Source of the DNA: Candidatus Poseidoniaceae archaeon
GTDB lineage: Archaea; Thermoplasmatota; Poseidoniia; Poseidoniales; Poseidoniaceae
NCBI GenBank assembly: GCA_013330925.1
Contig: DUHJ01000135.1
Coordinates: 1 to 9,642, forward strand
Direction of reading: 5' to 3'
Length of the DNA stretch: 9,642 bases
Below, in pieces: positions 1 to 6,482 of this stretch. The translations under genes and the position numbers were made by a program. Position 1 is the stretch's first letter. Every line of letters starts with the position of its first letter. Under the pieces are notes generated by a model that saw nothing but the letters and a program-made list of their open reading frames with translations, was not told the DNA's origin and ran no database searches.

Positions 1-125
1 GCCGTGGAGCGAGCACGCACCTCACCATGATGCAACCGCGAACACGACGGGCAGCAAACGCATGCCATGGTCACAGGCGTCCTCCTGACGTAGAATCATA
101 GGGTGCCGTTTTGACCTGCTCCACA

Positions 126-131
126 AGGTGA
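126..131 (+). promoter_or_regulatory. Ribosome-binding site of the NTF2-like gene
   Basis: AGGTGA lies four bases before the ATG at 136. It matches the complement of a 16S rRNA 3' end of the UCACCUCC type and recurs at several other starts in this window, so it supports ATG 136. An A/T-rich stretch at 90-100 (GTAGAATCATA) could be the promoter element, but this is weak. Confidence 0.6.
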
Positions 132-135
132 ATCC

Positions 136-600
136 ATGATCACGACCGCGGACATCGAGCAAGCTCAACAGGCATGGGGAGACGGCATCGTGGCCATCGC
201 CACGGCCCACCGTGACGGAGGCGACTACGCTGAGCGCGCCCGCGTGCACGTGGAGACGCTCTACGCGTACGGCCTCAGCAAGGTGCTGTTCAAGCCGACG
301 CTGGCTGCCCTGAAGCAGTTCCGGCCCACCTTCGAAGAGGCGTGGTCCTACTTCACTGCCTCAAACGGGGCCTGCCCCGAGGACAAGGGCTTCGCCATCA
401 AGGGCTGGACCGCGGTTCGCTTTGAGAACGCGGGGATGCTCATCCACGGCAACACAGCCCAAGCCATGGGGAATTATTTCTTCACCGGCCCTGATGGACA
501 CGAGGTGAAGGTGGAATACACGTTTGGCTACATGCAGGACGAATCAGGAGCCCTTCGCATCAACCTGCATCACTCGTCCATGCCGGCCGAATCGAGCTGA
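136..600 (+). CDS. NTF2/SnoaL-like small soluble protein of unknown function
   Basis: A 154-residue soluble protein with no signal peptide or membrane segment. It has a helical N-terminal half (about 1-70) and a C-terminal half alternating short strands (FENAGMLIHG, TAQAMGNYFFT, HEVKVEYTFGYM, LRINLHHSS), the layout expected of an NTF2-like cone fold. From memory, close relatives in marine and other bacteria end in the same LRINLHHSS motif, and some carry the label phosphoribosyl-AMP cyclohydrolase. I see none of the cysteine/histidine metal-site motifs of HisI, so I would not transfer that name. NTF2-like proteins range from enzymes to oligomerisation domains, so substrate and role are unknown. 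The start is supported by AGGTGA four bases upstream. The gene stands alone and is convergent with the TM2 gene, with only 11 bp between the two stops. Exchange with bacteria is possible but cannot be judged here. Confidence 0.75.
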   Translation: MITTADIEQAQQAWGDGIVAIATAHRDGGDYAERARVHVETLYAYGLSKVLFKPTLAALKQFRPTFEEAWSYFTASNGACPEDKGFAIKGWTAVRFENAGMLIHGNTAQAMGNYFFTGPDGHEVKVEYTFGYMQDESGALRINLHHSSMPAESS

Positions 601-611
601 TCATTCCTTGC

Positions 612-938
612 TCAGCGCATGACGACCATGCCGCCGCGTACCTTCGAGCAGGAACTTGGAATCAGGAAGAGGTCGATCAGCCACCACAGGCCGAGCCCTT
701 GGAAGGTGATGAGCGAGAGCAGCCAAACCCCAACGCCTCGGCCCATGTAGAGGTGGTGGATGCCGAAGAGGCCGAGAAAGAACCAGAGGACATACGCCAA
801 GATAGCGCTGGGTGGATGCCGAACAGGTGCCATCATGGCCGGTTGGGCCACGACCACCGGTTGGTGCACGGCTTGGACGTATTGCGGCTGCTGCTGAGGC
901 TGCATGGTCAACGCGTATTGCTTCGCACGCGCGGGCAT
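612..938 (-). CDS. TM2-domain membrane protein
   Basis: A 108-residue protein. The first 40 residues are rich in Gln, Pro and Val (MQPQQQPQY at 12-20) and look disordered. A typical TM2 domain follows: helix 1 at about 44-62 (ILAYVLWFFLGLFGIHHLY), a short Gly/Arg turn (MGRGVG), and helix 2 at about 68-93 ending in the family-typical WWLIDLFLIP. The GIHHLYMGR turn and the C-terminal Asp in the second helix are the usual TM2 signatures. The molecular role of TM2 proteins in prokaryotes is poorly known. The start is uncertain: ATG 938 gives the full ORF, while ATG 905 removes 11 residues, and neither has a clear Shine-Dalgarno. It lies 35 bp after the stop of the membrane protein at 974-1864, so it could be the last gene of that transcript. 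Confidence 0.8.
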   Translation of the reverse strand: MPARAKQYALTMQPQQQPQYVQAVHQPVVVAQPAMMAPVRHPPSAILAYVLWFFLGLFGIHHLYMGRGVGVWLLSLITFQGLGLWWLIDLFLIPSSCSKVRGGMVVMR

Positions 939-973
939 AACGGTGTCGGAAGCCAGGTATCAGGGCAAACGCC

Positions 974-1864
974 CTACTCTGCTTCGACCACGTTCAGGCC
1001 GTGGTTGAAGGTGGTGTTCAGCCAGAGCACGCCCACGGCGAGCACGGAAGCGAGAATGAACAGGGCAGCGCCCGCATATCCAGGTGTGCCGATGCCCACA
1101 CGAATCACCACGGTGGACAGCACGAAACCCGTGTTGCGGGCGAGGTGATTGAAATCCGTGGTGTGCTTGTACGAGATGAGCAAAATCAGGATGTCCGACA
1201 TCACCAGCCAGGTGAAGAAGTCGGAGAAAAACACCGTTCGGCTGAGGGTCCCCTCGCCGCCGATGACGCCGTTGGTCCAGGTGGTGAAGGACCACAGGGC
1301 CACGAGGACATACACCACGAACAGAGCGGTGGCGAGGACCTTCTTTTGCCGCACAAAGGCAGAAAGCGCATGATCGGCATGCATCTTGGGCGTGGCGTTG
1401 GACGTTGTTTTGCGGAAATAGAGGGCGGTGGCGAAGAGGACGATGAAGGCAAATACCTCAACGGCGATGAAGGTCACAGGACCGTAGAGGGCTGTGGATT
1501 CCGTTTCGTTGAGGTCCGCGAGGTTCTTGAAAATGTCACGAACAACAAGCAGGGTGACGACTTCGAACTGCTTCCCGATGGCGTTCGAGAAGGATTCGGG
1601 AATGGCCCGAATAAGTTCGTAGACTTCATACGCCAAGATGATGGAAAATGGTGTGTAAAGGGCGTCAAGGTAGGAATCGATCAGCGGTTCCATGCCTGGA
1701 AGATCGATGCGTCCCATCCCATGCAGGGTGCACAACACAAGGTGAACGAGGAAGCCAACCACGGCGGCATTGATCGACTGCTGACGAAGGAATTCGTCGG
1801 TTCTCTCACCGAGCACCAAGCGATACAGCCTCGGCTCGTCCATGCCCCGCAGAACGTCCTGCAT
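974..1864 (-). CDS. Polytopic membrane protein of unknown function, distal in the cytochrome operon
   Basis: A 296-residue protein with about seven or eight hydrophobic segments, near residues 31-49, 66-86, 97-113 (weak), 127-149, 175-195, 211-231, 244-258 and 261-283. The stretch around 75-118 (YEVYELIRAIPESF, then KQFEVVTLLVVRDIFKNL) is amphipathic with charged residues inside a hydrophobic segment. This is reminiscent of a sensor- or channel-like helix, but no named family is recognised. There are no metal-binding Cys clusters, and its histidines are not paired like heme ligands. ATG 1864 is the only start because an in-frame TGA lies five codons upstream; no Shine-Dalgarno is visible. It begins 54 bp after the stop of the cytochrome b/HdrD fusion, so co-transcription is likely but functional linkage is inference. 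The protein assignment is firm; the function is unknown. Confidence 0.75.
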   Translation of the reverse strand: MQDVLRGMDEPRLYRLVLGERTDEFLRQQSINAAVVGFLVHLVLCTLHGMGRIDLPGMEPLIDSYLDALYTPFSIILAYEVYELIRAIPESFSNAIGKQFEVVTLLVVRDIFKNLADLNETESTALYGPVTFIAVEVFAFIVLFATALYFRKTTSNATPKMHADHALSAFVRQKKVLATALFVVYVLVALWSFTTWTNGVIGGEGTLSRTVFFSDFFTWLVMSDILILLISYKHTTDFNHLARNTGFVLSTVVIRVGIGTPGYAGAALFILASVLAVGVLWLNTTFNHGLNVVEAE

Positions 1865-1918
1865 GCCAAATAGGCCTGTTCAGGTCCATGACCTGCTTCA
1901 AGAAGCAAGGCACTGATT

Positions 1919-4732
1919 TCAGGCTTCGACGCCAACGCGTGCTTCTGCGTCGACCTTGGCCTTCTTTGCCTCGACCTGCTGAGCGAGGAAGGTCACGACA
2001 TCGAGGATCTCAATGCCCTCGTAGCGCTCGTCACCTTCGAACTTCAGGCACTCCAGGTGCGTCACACACTTCGGGCAGGAGGTGAGCATCGTGTCCGCAC
2101 CGGTCGCGCGGACTTCTTCCATGCGGCTGACGCGGAGGGCGCGCGCGTTCTCGTTGCACGACATCATGCTGGAGACGCCACAGCACATGGCGTCCTCGCC
2201 ATGGTGCTCCATCTCCACAAGTTCGACGTTTTCCACCTGACCAAGGAGTTCACGTGGCTCCTCGGTGATGCCCATTTGGCGTCCGAGGCGGCACGGGTCG
2301 TGGTAGGTCACGGTCGTGGATTCCTCGGCCTTGAGTTCCATGTCGAAGCCCTGCTCAAGCAGGTACTCCGTCGTGTGCATGACCTTCACGCCATCGAGTT
2401 CGTAGTCCCGTGCGAAGGTGCGGAAGCACTCGGCGCAGGAAGACACGAGGGTGTCGATGCCGGACTCTTCGATTTTCTTCTGGTTGTAGGCCTTGAGTTT
2501 CTCAAAGACCTCGGTCATGCCCTGCCACTTCTGGTCGTGGCCACAGCACTTCAGGAAGTCGCGGCCAAGGTAGGTCACGTCCTCGCCCATCTCCTCGAAG
2601 AGGGTGAAGGCCGCGGTGGTGCTGGCGCCAAGGTCCATGGTGCCCTCGTTGAGGTGGCTGAAGACCATTTCTTGGTCGAGGTAGTCCACGCATCCGGGGT
2701 AGTAGCCCACGTTGCTGGTGATGGGGTAGTCCTCGGTGGCGATGAAGTCCGCGTCAGCGCTTTCCTCGGCCTCGGCGTTGAGGACCGCTTGGAGCACGGT
2801 GTGGGGGATCTCGGCTTGAGGTCCACCGACGATGAGGCTACGGCGGATGTCCACGTAGGAGTCGTAGTCGACGAGTTGCGGGCAGGCGTTGGTGCACGCC
2901 GAGCACGTCAGGCAGGAGTACAACGGCACGCCATCGTCCTCGTTGTTCCACGTGTTGTAGATGATGTTCAGCTTGTCACCGCCGTTGAACAAACGGACGG
3001 GGCAGGCGTCGTCGCACAGATCGCAGCCGTAGCACTTGTTCATCTCGAACTCATACCCGGTCGCCATGGAGCGCAACAGCACGAAGACCAGTGCGCCAAG
3101 GGTCAGGCAGGGAATGAACATCGCATAGGTGAGCTTCGCGTCAAGGGCCTTGGGATTGGCGTGGAAGGAGGGGTTCACCACCTGAGCATAGTCGTCAGCC
3201 ATGGTCACGTGGTCCGAGTTGCTGAGGTCCACGGCGTGTCCGGCGAGGTGAGCGTCGTCAAGGTCCGCATCGAAGAGCAGGAGCGGCTGGAAGGCCGCGA
3301 CGTCCATCGTGACTTCGGTGATCAAATCGCTGGCGGCCAGGGCGCCAGTGGCGGTGACCTCGAAGGTGTAGGTGTAGGTGCCGACCGGCAATTCAACCAT
3401 GGCAGCCCCGGCACAGTCGTCGAAGCTCGCGGCACGAACCGTTGCGCCGTCAGCGTCCTTGATGACCAGCGAGGAGGTGAGCATGTCTGCGGTCTTTTCC
3501 TCACCGATCTTGCGCTCTTCCGCACGGTAGGAGCAGGCAGCGTCGAGGGGAATCGTTTCCACGCTGACGTGGTGACCGTCGGGGAAGGCCGTGCTGTCTT
3601 CTGTGATGGTGAAGGTGCCTTCCGCGAGGAAGCCTTCGCCGCCAGAGAAATTCCCGGCAACGGCGGCGGCGTTGATGCCCTGATCGGGCTGTTGATGGTT
3701 GTTGACGTCTGTGAAGTCGTAAATCACTTCACGTGAAGGTTGGAAAATCTGCCAATCCAACCATGCCACGGCAGGGACGGTCATGGTGTCGGAGTACCCG
3801 AGACGATCGGTGAACTCGTTCGCTTCATGGACGTGAACGTCTGTGGGCTGGGAGCGCATCGCTTCCAATTCCTCGTAGGATTCGATGGTCAGGAGACCCC
3901 TTGCGTCCCAGAAGCCCTTGTCGTAGGTGTCCCACGTGGCGACCGTGGCCGCGGTGGAGAGCACCAACGCACCCATGAGGATGCGCTTGGCGTTGGCTTG
4001 GGTCAAACGTGCTCCGATGGCCTTGACGAGGAACATTCGTGCACCGAAGTGCAAGATGATCCACAATAACACCCCTGTCATCAACCATGGAATGGCGTTG
4101 AACACTTCTGCCAACCAAGCGGGCCTTGTTCCACACAACAGATCGCCATGGCTGTCCAATTTACAGAAATCCGTCCGGTTTTTGCCGTACAGTTCGAGGA
4201 AGATGTTGATCGAGAAGACCGAGATGAACCAGATGTGGGCCAGATACACGGCACCGGCGCTGGCGTACCACGGGTCTTCCACAGGTCGCTTCTCACGACC
4301 GCCAAGGAACGGTGGGAGGGCGAGGATGCCGACGGGGATGCCGGTGAGGGCAGCGCCCCACCATGCGGCGTTCCAGGCGAACACGGGTTGGTCCACGATG
4401 GCACCGATCGGGCCGGTGGGCACTGTGAACTGAGGCAGGTATTCGCCCCAGCGGAGGTAGCCGTAGGAGAACAGCACGTACCAGTCGGGGAACACGAAGC
4501 CCGCCTGTGCATAGGGGTCCGCTGCGCCATGGAGAGGCGGTGGGATGAGCCAGGCGTAGAACAGCAACACGGCCATCATCGACGAGAAGATGATCGCGTC
4601 ACGGAGGACTTCGTGAGGCCAAAACCCGTGGCCCATTCGGGTACGCTTTCGCTTGTCGCCGACGGTTTGGAGCTTTTCCTTTTCGTCCATGTAGACGCTT
4701 GCAACGCGTCCCAGATTTTCGATGAGTCCCAT
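1919..4732 (-). CDS. Cytochrome b C-terminal domain (subunit IV-like) fused to HdrD/GlpC-like Fe-S/CCG module
   Basis: A 937-residue protein. Residues 33-266 resemble the C-terminal half of cytochrome b: GHGFWPHEVLRD, a helix at 45-63, ADPYA, the Qo-site motif PDWY at 82-85 (PEWY in most relatives), and further helices at about 122-143, 159-182, 211-232 and 250-266. Residues 267-534 form a beta-rich soluble domain, and a helix follows at 535-554. The C-terminus has two [4Fe-4S] motifs (C567, C570, C573, C577 and C607, C610, C613, C617) and two CCG domains: C681, CC729-730, C766/C769, and C814, CC850-851, C886/C889. Both CCG domains are complete C-CCG-CX2C sets, as in HdrD, GlpC and related proteins, which bind non-cubane [4Fe-4S] clusters or pass electrons to quinone. 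Topology counting puts the beta domain outside and the Fe-S module in the cytoplasm. AGGAGGA at 4739-4745 supports ATG 4732, 15 bp after the cytochrome b stop. The inferred role is one subunit of a Rieske/cytochrome b complex carrying a cytoplasmic thiol/disulfide- or ferredoxin-linked module. The substrate is unknown. Confidence 0.9.
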   Translation of the reverse strand: MGLIENLGRVASVYMDEKEKLQTVGDKRKRTRMGHGFWPHEVLRDAIIFSSMMAVLLFYAWLIPPPLHGAADPYAQAGFVFPDWYVLFSYGYLRWGEYLPQFTVPTGPIGAIVDQPVFAWNAAWWGAALTGIPVGILALPPFLGGREKRPVEDPWYASAGAVYLAHIWFISVFSINIFLELYGKNRTDFCKLDSHGDLLCGTRPAWLAEVFNAIPWLMTGVLLWIILHFGARMFLVKAIGARLTQANAKRILMGALVLSTAATVATWDTYDKGFWDARGLLTIESYEELEAMRSQPTDVHVHEANEFTDRLGYSDTMTVPAVAWLDWQIFQPSREVIYDFTDVNNHQQPDQGINAAAVAGNFSGGEGFLAEGTFTITEDSTAFPDGHHVSVETIPLDAACSYRAEERKIGEEKTADMLTSSLVIKDADGATVRAASFDDCAGAAMVELPVGTYTYTFEVTATGALAASDLITEVTMDVAAFQPLLLFDADLDDAHLAGHAVDLSNSDHVTMADDYAQVVNPSFHANPKALDAKLTYAMFIPCLTLGALVFVLLRSMATGYEFEMNKCYGCDLCDDACPVRLFNGGDKLNIIYNTWNNEDDGVPLYSCLTCSACTNACPQLVDYDSYVDIRRSLIVGGPQAEIPHTVLQAVLNAEAEESADADFIATEDYPITSNVGYYPGCVDYLDQEMVFSHLNEGTMDLGASTTAAFTLFEEMGEDVTYLGRDFLKCCGHDQKWQGMTEVFEKLKAYNQKKIEESGIDTLVSSCAECFRTFARDYELDGVKVMHTTEYLLEQGFDMELKAEESTTVTYHDPCRLGRQMGITEEPRELLGQVENVELVEMEHHGEDAMCCGVSSMMSCNENARALRVSRMEEVRATGADTMLTSCPKCVTHLECLKFEGDERYEGIEILDVVTFLAQQVEAKKAKVDAEARVGVEA

Positions 4733-4738
4733 GTCATG

Positions 4739-4745
4739 TCCTCCT
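4739..4745 (-). promoter_or_regulatory. Ribosome-binding site of the fusion gene
   Basis: AGGAGGA lies six bases before ATG 4732 and just after the TGA of the cytochrome b gene. It decides between ATG 4732 and an out-of-frame ATG at 4735-4737. It also argues that the fusion is translated from this start, directly coupled to cytochrome b. Confidence 0.7.
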
Positions 4746-4747
4746 GA

Positions 4748-5614
4748 TCAATGTGGCTCCGCGATGCCTTGCACCCAGACAATGAAGAGATGGATGATGA
4801 TCAACGTCGTGACGATCACGGGCAGGATGAACACGTGGATGAAGTACATCCTCGTGACCGTCCGGTCGGTCAAACTGCTTCCTCCAAAGAGCAGGGTTGC
4901 GATGTATTTCCCGATGAGCGGGGATGCGTTGCTCAGGTTGATGCCGATGACGGCCGCACCGTAAGCCAGGCTGTCCCATGGGAGGAGGTAGCCGGAGTAG
5001 CCGAAGAGGATGGTCAGGGCCATCAGCGCAACACCGATGAGCCAGTTCAGTTCGCGGGGATTGCGGTACGCACCGGTGAAGTACACACGGCACATGTGGA
5101 GGAAGACGCTGGCCACCATGAAGTGGGTCGTCCAGTGGTGGACGGCGCGGATGATGTAGCCGAAGGGCAATTCGGTCATGATGAACTGCATGCTCTTGTA
5201 GGCGGGTGAAGGGTCACCTTCGCCACCTGGCACGTAGTAGATGCCAAGCACGGTTCCCGTGATCACGAGGATGATGAACGAAAGGAAGGAAATGCCACCA
5301 AGGCAGTAGAGCGGGTACCAGTACCAGATGATGCGAAGCTTGTACTTCTCCGCGTGGGTCAGGGGCATTTGGCGGTGCATGTTGTAGTACGCAGACTTCG
5401 ACATGTTCCAGTAGTCCTGAACGCGGAAGCGCGTGTCAAGCCAACTGAACACCCAGAGGAAGGAGCGTTCTGCGAGGCCCATCGAACCGGTGGATTCGAC
5501 GGCGCGAAGGATTTCGCGGCGAGGCATTTCTTCGTCCTCCTTGCGGAGTGTGAAGGCGACGAGCACCGCCACGAAGGCGATGAAGAACCAAAGGACGATG
5601 GAAATCGTGTTCAT
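4748..5614 (-). CDS. petB: Cytochrome b6-like subunit (N-terminal cytochrome b domain)
   Basis: A 288-residue membrane subunit that binds the two b hemes carrying electrons between the Qo and Qn quinone sites. Residues 54-288 align well by eye with plant and cyanobacterial cytochrome b6: FSWLDTRF, LYCLGGIS, FIMTELPFG, RAVHHW, LHMCRVYFTGAY, RELNW, GYSGYLLPWD, and a final TRMYFIHVF...IIHLF. Heme ligands are inferred as H159/H173 (14 apart) and H260/H275 (15 apart); the latter spacing is that of b6, not mitochondrial cytochrome b. C104 sits in YCLGG exactly where b6 has Cys35, which covalently holds heme c(n). The protein is about 70 residues longer than b6 because of an N-terminal extension with an extra helix at about 4-22 and a charged linker. 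The cytochrome b C-terminal half is on the next gene, the split arrangement typical of b6f. GAGGTGA overlapping the Rieske stop supports ATG 5614. The symbol is used in the sense of b6-type cytochrome b. Confidence 0.93.
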   Translation of the reverse strand: MNTISIVLWFFIAFVAVLVAFTLRKEDEEMPRREILRAVESTGSMGLAERSFLWVFSWLDTRFRVQDYWNMSKSAYYNMHRQMPLTHAEKYKLRIIWYWYPLYCLGGISFLSFIILVITGTVLGIYYVPGGEGDPSPAYKSMQFIMTELPFGYIIRAVHHWTTHFMVASVFLHMCRVYFTGAYRNPRELNWLIGVALMALTILFGYSGYLLPWDSLAYGAAVIGINLSNASPLIGKYIATLLFGGSSLTDRTVTRMYFIHVFILPVIVTTLIIIHLFIVWVQGIAEPH

Positions 5615-5615
5615 C

Positions 5616-5625
5616 GAATCACCTC
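5616..5625 (-). promoter_or_regulatory. Ribosome-binding site of the cytochrome b gene
   Basis: GAGGTGATTC overlaps the TGA stop of the Rieske gene (5624-5626) and ends one base before ATG 5614. GAGGTGA with a four-base gap repeats the pattern at 126-131 and at other starts in this operon, indicating coupled translation. Confidence 0.7.
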
Positions 5626-6472
5626 AATCGCAGTAGGTCAACCAGTCGGTGTAGTCGGTGATGCCTTCGATGGTGTCACCGTTGAGTTGGATGGGGATGA
5701 GCGGAAGGCCCACGGGTGCTGGTCCGCCTGAGCGGCGGATGCCGGCGTAGGTGAAGGTGGACCCGTTGGCGCGGTTGCGGTTGGTGTTCAGCTCAAGCGC
5801 GGTGGGATCGAACCGGGAGGAGTGGCAAATGCAGAACAGCTTCGTGCCACCGTCGTCGCCACCGCCGGGCGTCCAGGAGTCTTCCGTGAAGGTGTTGCTG
5901 ACGAGTTGCCAGCCGGGGATGCAGCAGAGGTGGGTGCAGCGACCGAAAATCATCACCAAGCCACCCGTCGGGAAGATGCGTGGGTCCACGTCGACCATGT
6001 CGTCGAAATGCCCGACGTACTTTCCGGTCTCGTCGTAGCCTTCCATGGATTGGTAGCGGGCCTTGCCGCTGGAGGCGGGCGTGCTTTTGTTGGCGTCGTG
6101 GTCCACGTAGTTCACGACCACAGGGACGCCGTTCCAGACGCCTGCGGCGCCGGACGTACCGGTGTTGGACTTGGCGGCCTCGTCAACGAAGTCTTGGCGT
6201 GTCATGGGCTGCAGGTGCTTGGCCCCGTACCAGGCTTCGTCTTCGCGTCCCTTGGCCCAATACTTCACGGCCAGGTCACCGCCACTGCCCGCTCCGGGCG
6301 GAAGCAGGATGGAGGCAAAGCCGAGGACGCCGACGGAGGCGGCGAGCACACCGGTGGTGGCGTTGAAGCCGTACCGGAGGAACTGGCGGCGGTTGACGAT
6401 GGACGCGCCGCTTCCAGCGTACGCCTTTTCGTCGTTGAGCGGGGCTGGCTTGAGATCGTATGTCTTCGCCAT
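5624..6472 (-). CDS. Rieske [2Fe-2S] protein with Tat-type signal anchor
   Basis: A 282-residue Rieske protein from ATG 6472; it takes an electron from quinol at the Qo site and passes it to an external acceptor. The N-terminus has a twin-arginine motif (NRRQFLR, Arg28-Arg29) followed by a hydrophobic stretch at about 38-58, as expected for folded export with the signal kept as membrane anchor. Cluster box I is C179-T-H181-L-C183-C184 and box II is C214-I-C216-H217-S-S. By family knowledge C179, H181, C214 and H217 bind the cluster, and C184-C216 form the stabilising disulfide. C183 replaces the usual Gly of CTHLGC. ATG 6472 is preferred over ATG 6499: GGTGATC sits immediately before it, and the longer form would overlap the upstream gene. 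The gene starts five bases after the upstream stop, and its own stop lies nine bases before cytochrome b. The family call is firm. Confidence 0.93.
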   Translation of the reverse strand: MAKTYDLKPAPLNDEKAYAGSGASIVNRRQFLRYGFNATTGVLAASVGVLGFASILLPPGAGSGGDLAVKYWAKGREDEAWYGAKHLQPMTRQDFVDEAAKSNTGTSGAAGVWNGVPVVVNYVDHDANKSTPASSGKARYQSMEGYDETGKYVGHFDDMVDVDPRIFPTGGLVMIFGRCTHLCCIPGWQLVSNTFTEDSWTPGGGDDGGTKLFCICHSSRFDPTALELNTNRNRANGSTFTYAGIRRSGGPAPVGLPLIPIQLNGDTIEGITDYTDWLTYCD

Positions 6473-6475
6473 GGT

Positions 6476-6482
6476 GATCACC
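6476..6482 (-). promoter_or_regulatory. Ribosome-binding site deciding the Rieske start
   Basis: GGTGATC spans the TGA stop of the small membrane protein gene (6478-6480), with three bases between it and ATG 6472. It matches the extended anti-Shine-Dalgarno complement. No similar site precedes the in-frame ATG at 6499, so the nine-residue-shorter Rieske form is chosen. Confidence 0.65.

Noticed and set aside
1..68. Possible 5' end of a minus-strand gene divergent from the NTF2-like gene, with AGGAGG upstream of ATG 66-68
   Set aside because: Only about 22 codons are in the window and their composition is not protein-like. A second ATG at 61-63 runs into a stop at 22. Too little to support a call.
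136..600. Calling the first gene phosphoribosyl-AMP cyclohydrolase (hisI)
   Set aside because: Relatives sometimes carry that label, but the metal-binding Cys/His motifs of HisI are absent and the strand/helix pattern fits the NTF2-like fold.
1001..1873. Open frame of 290 codons on the plus strand
   Set aside because: Antisense to the polytopic membrane protein at 974-1864. The opposite strand gives clear membrane helices, while this one gives a low-complexity charged product.
2057..3736. Open frame of 559 codons on the plus strand
   Set aside because: It is antisense to the fusion gene, whose frame carries all the recognisable cysteine motifs. The plus-strand product is a Val/His/Gly/Glu-rich composition with no domains, the usual GC-rich shadow.
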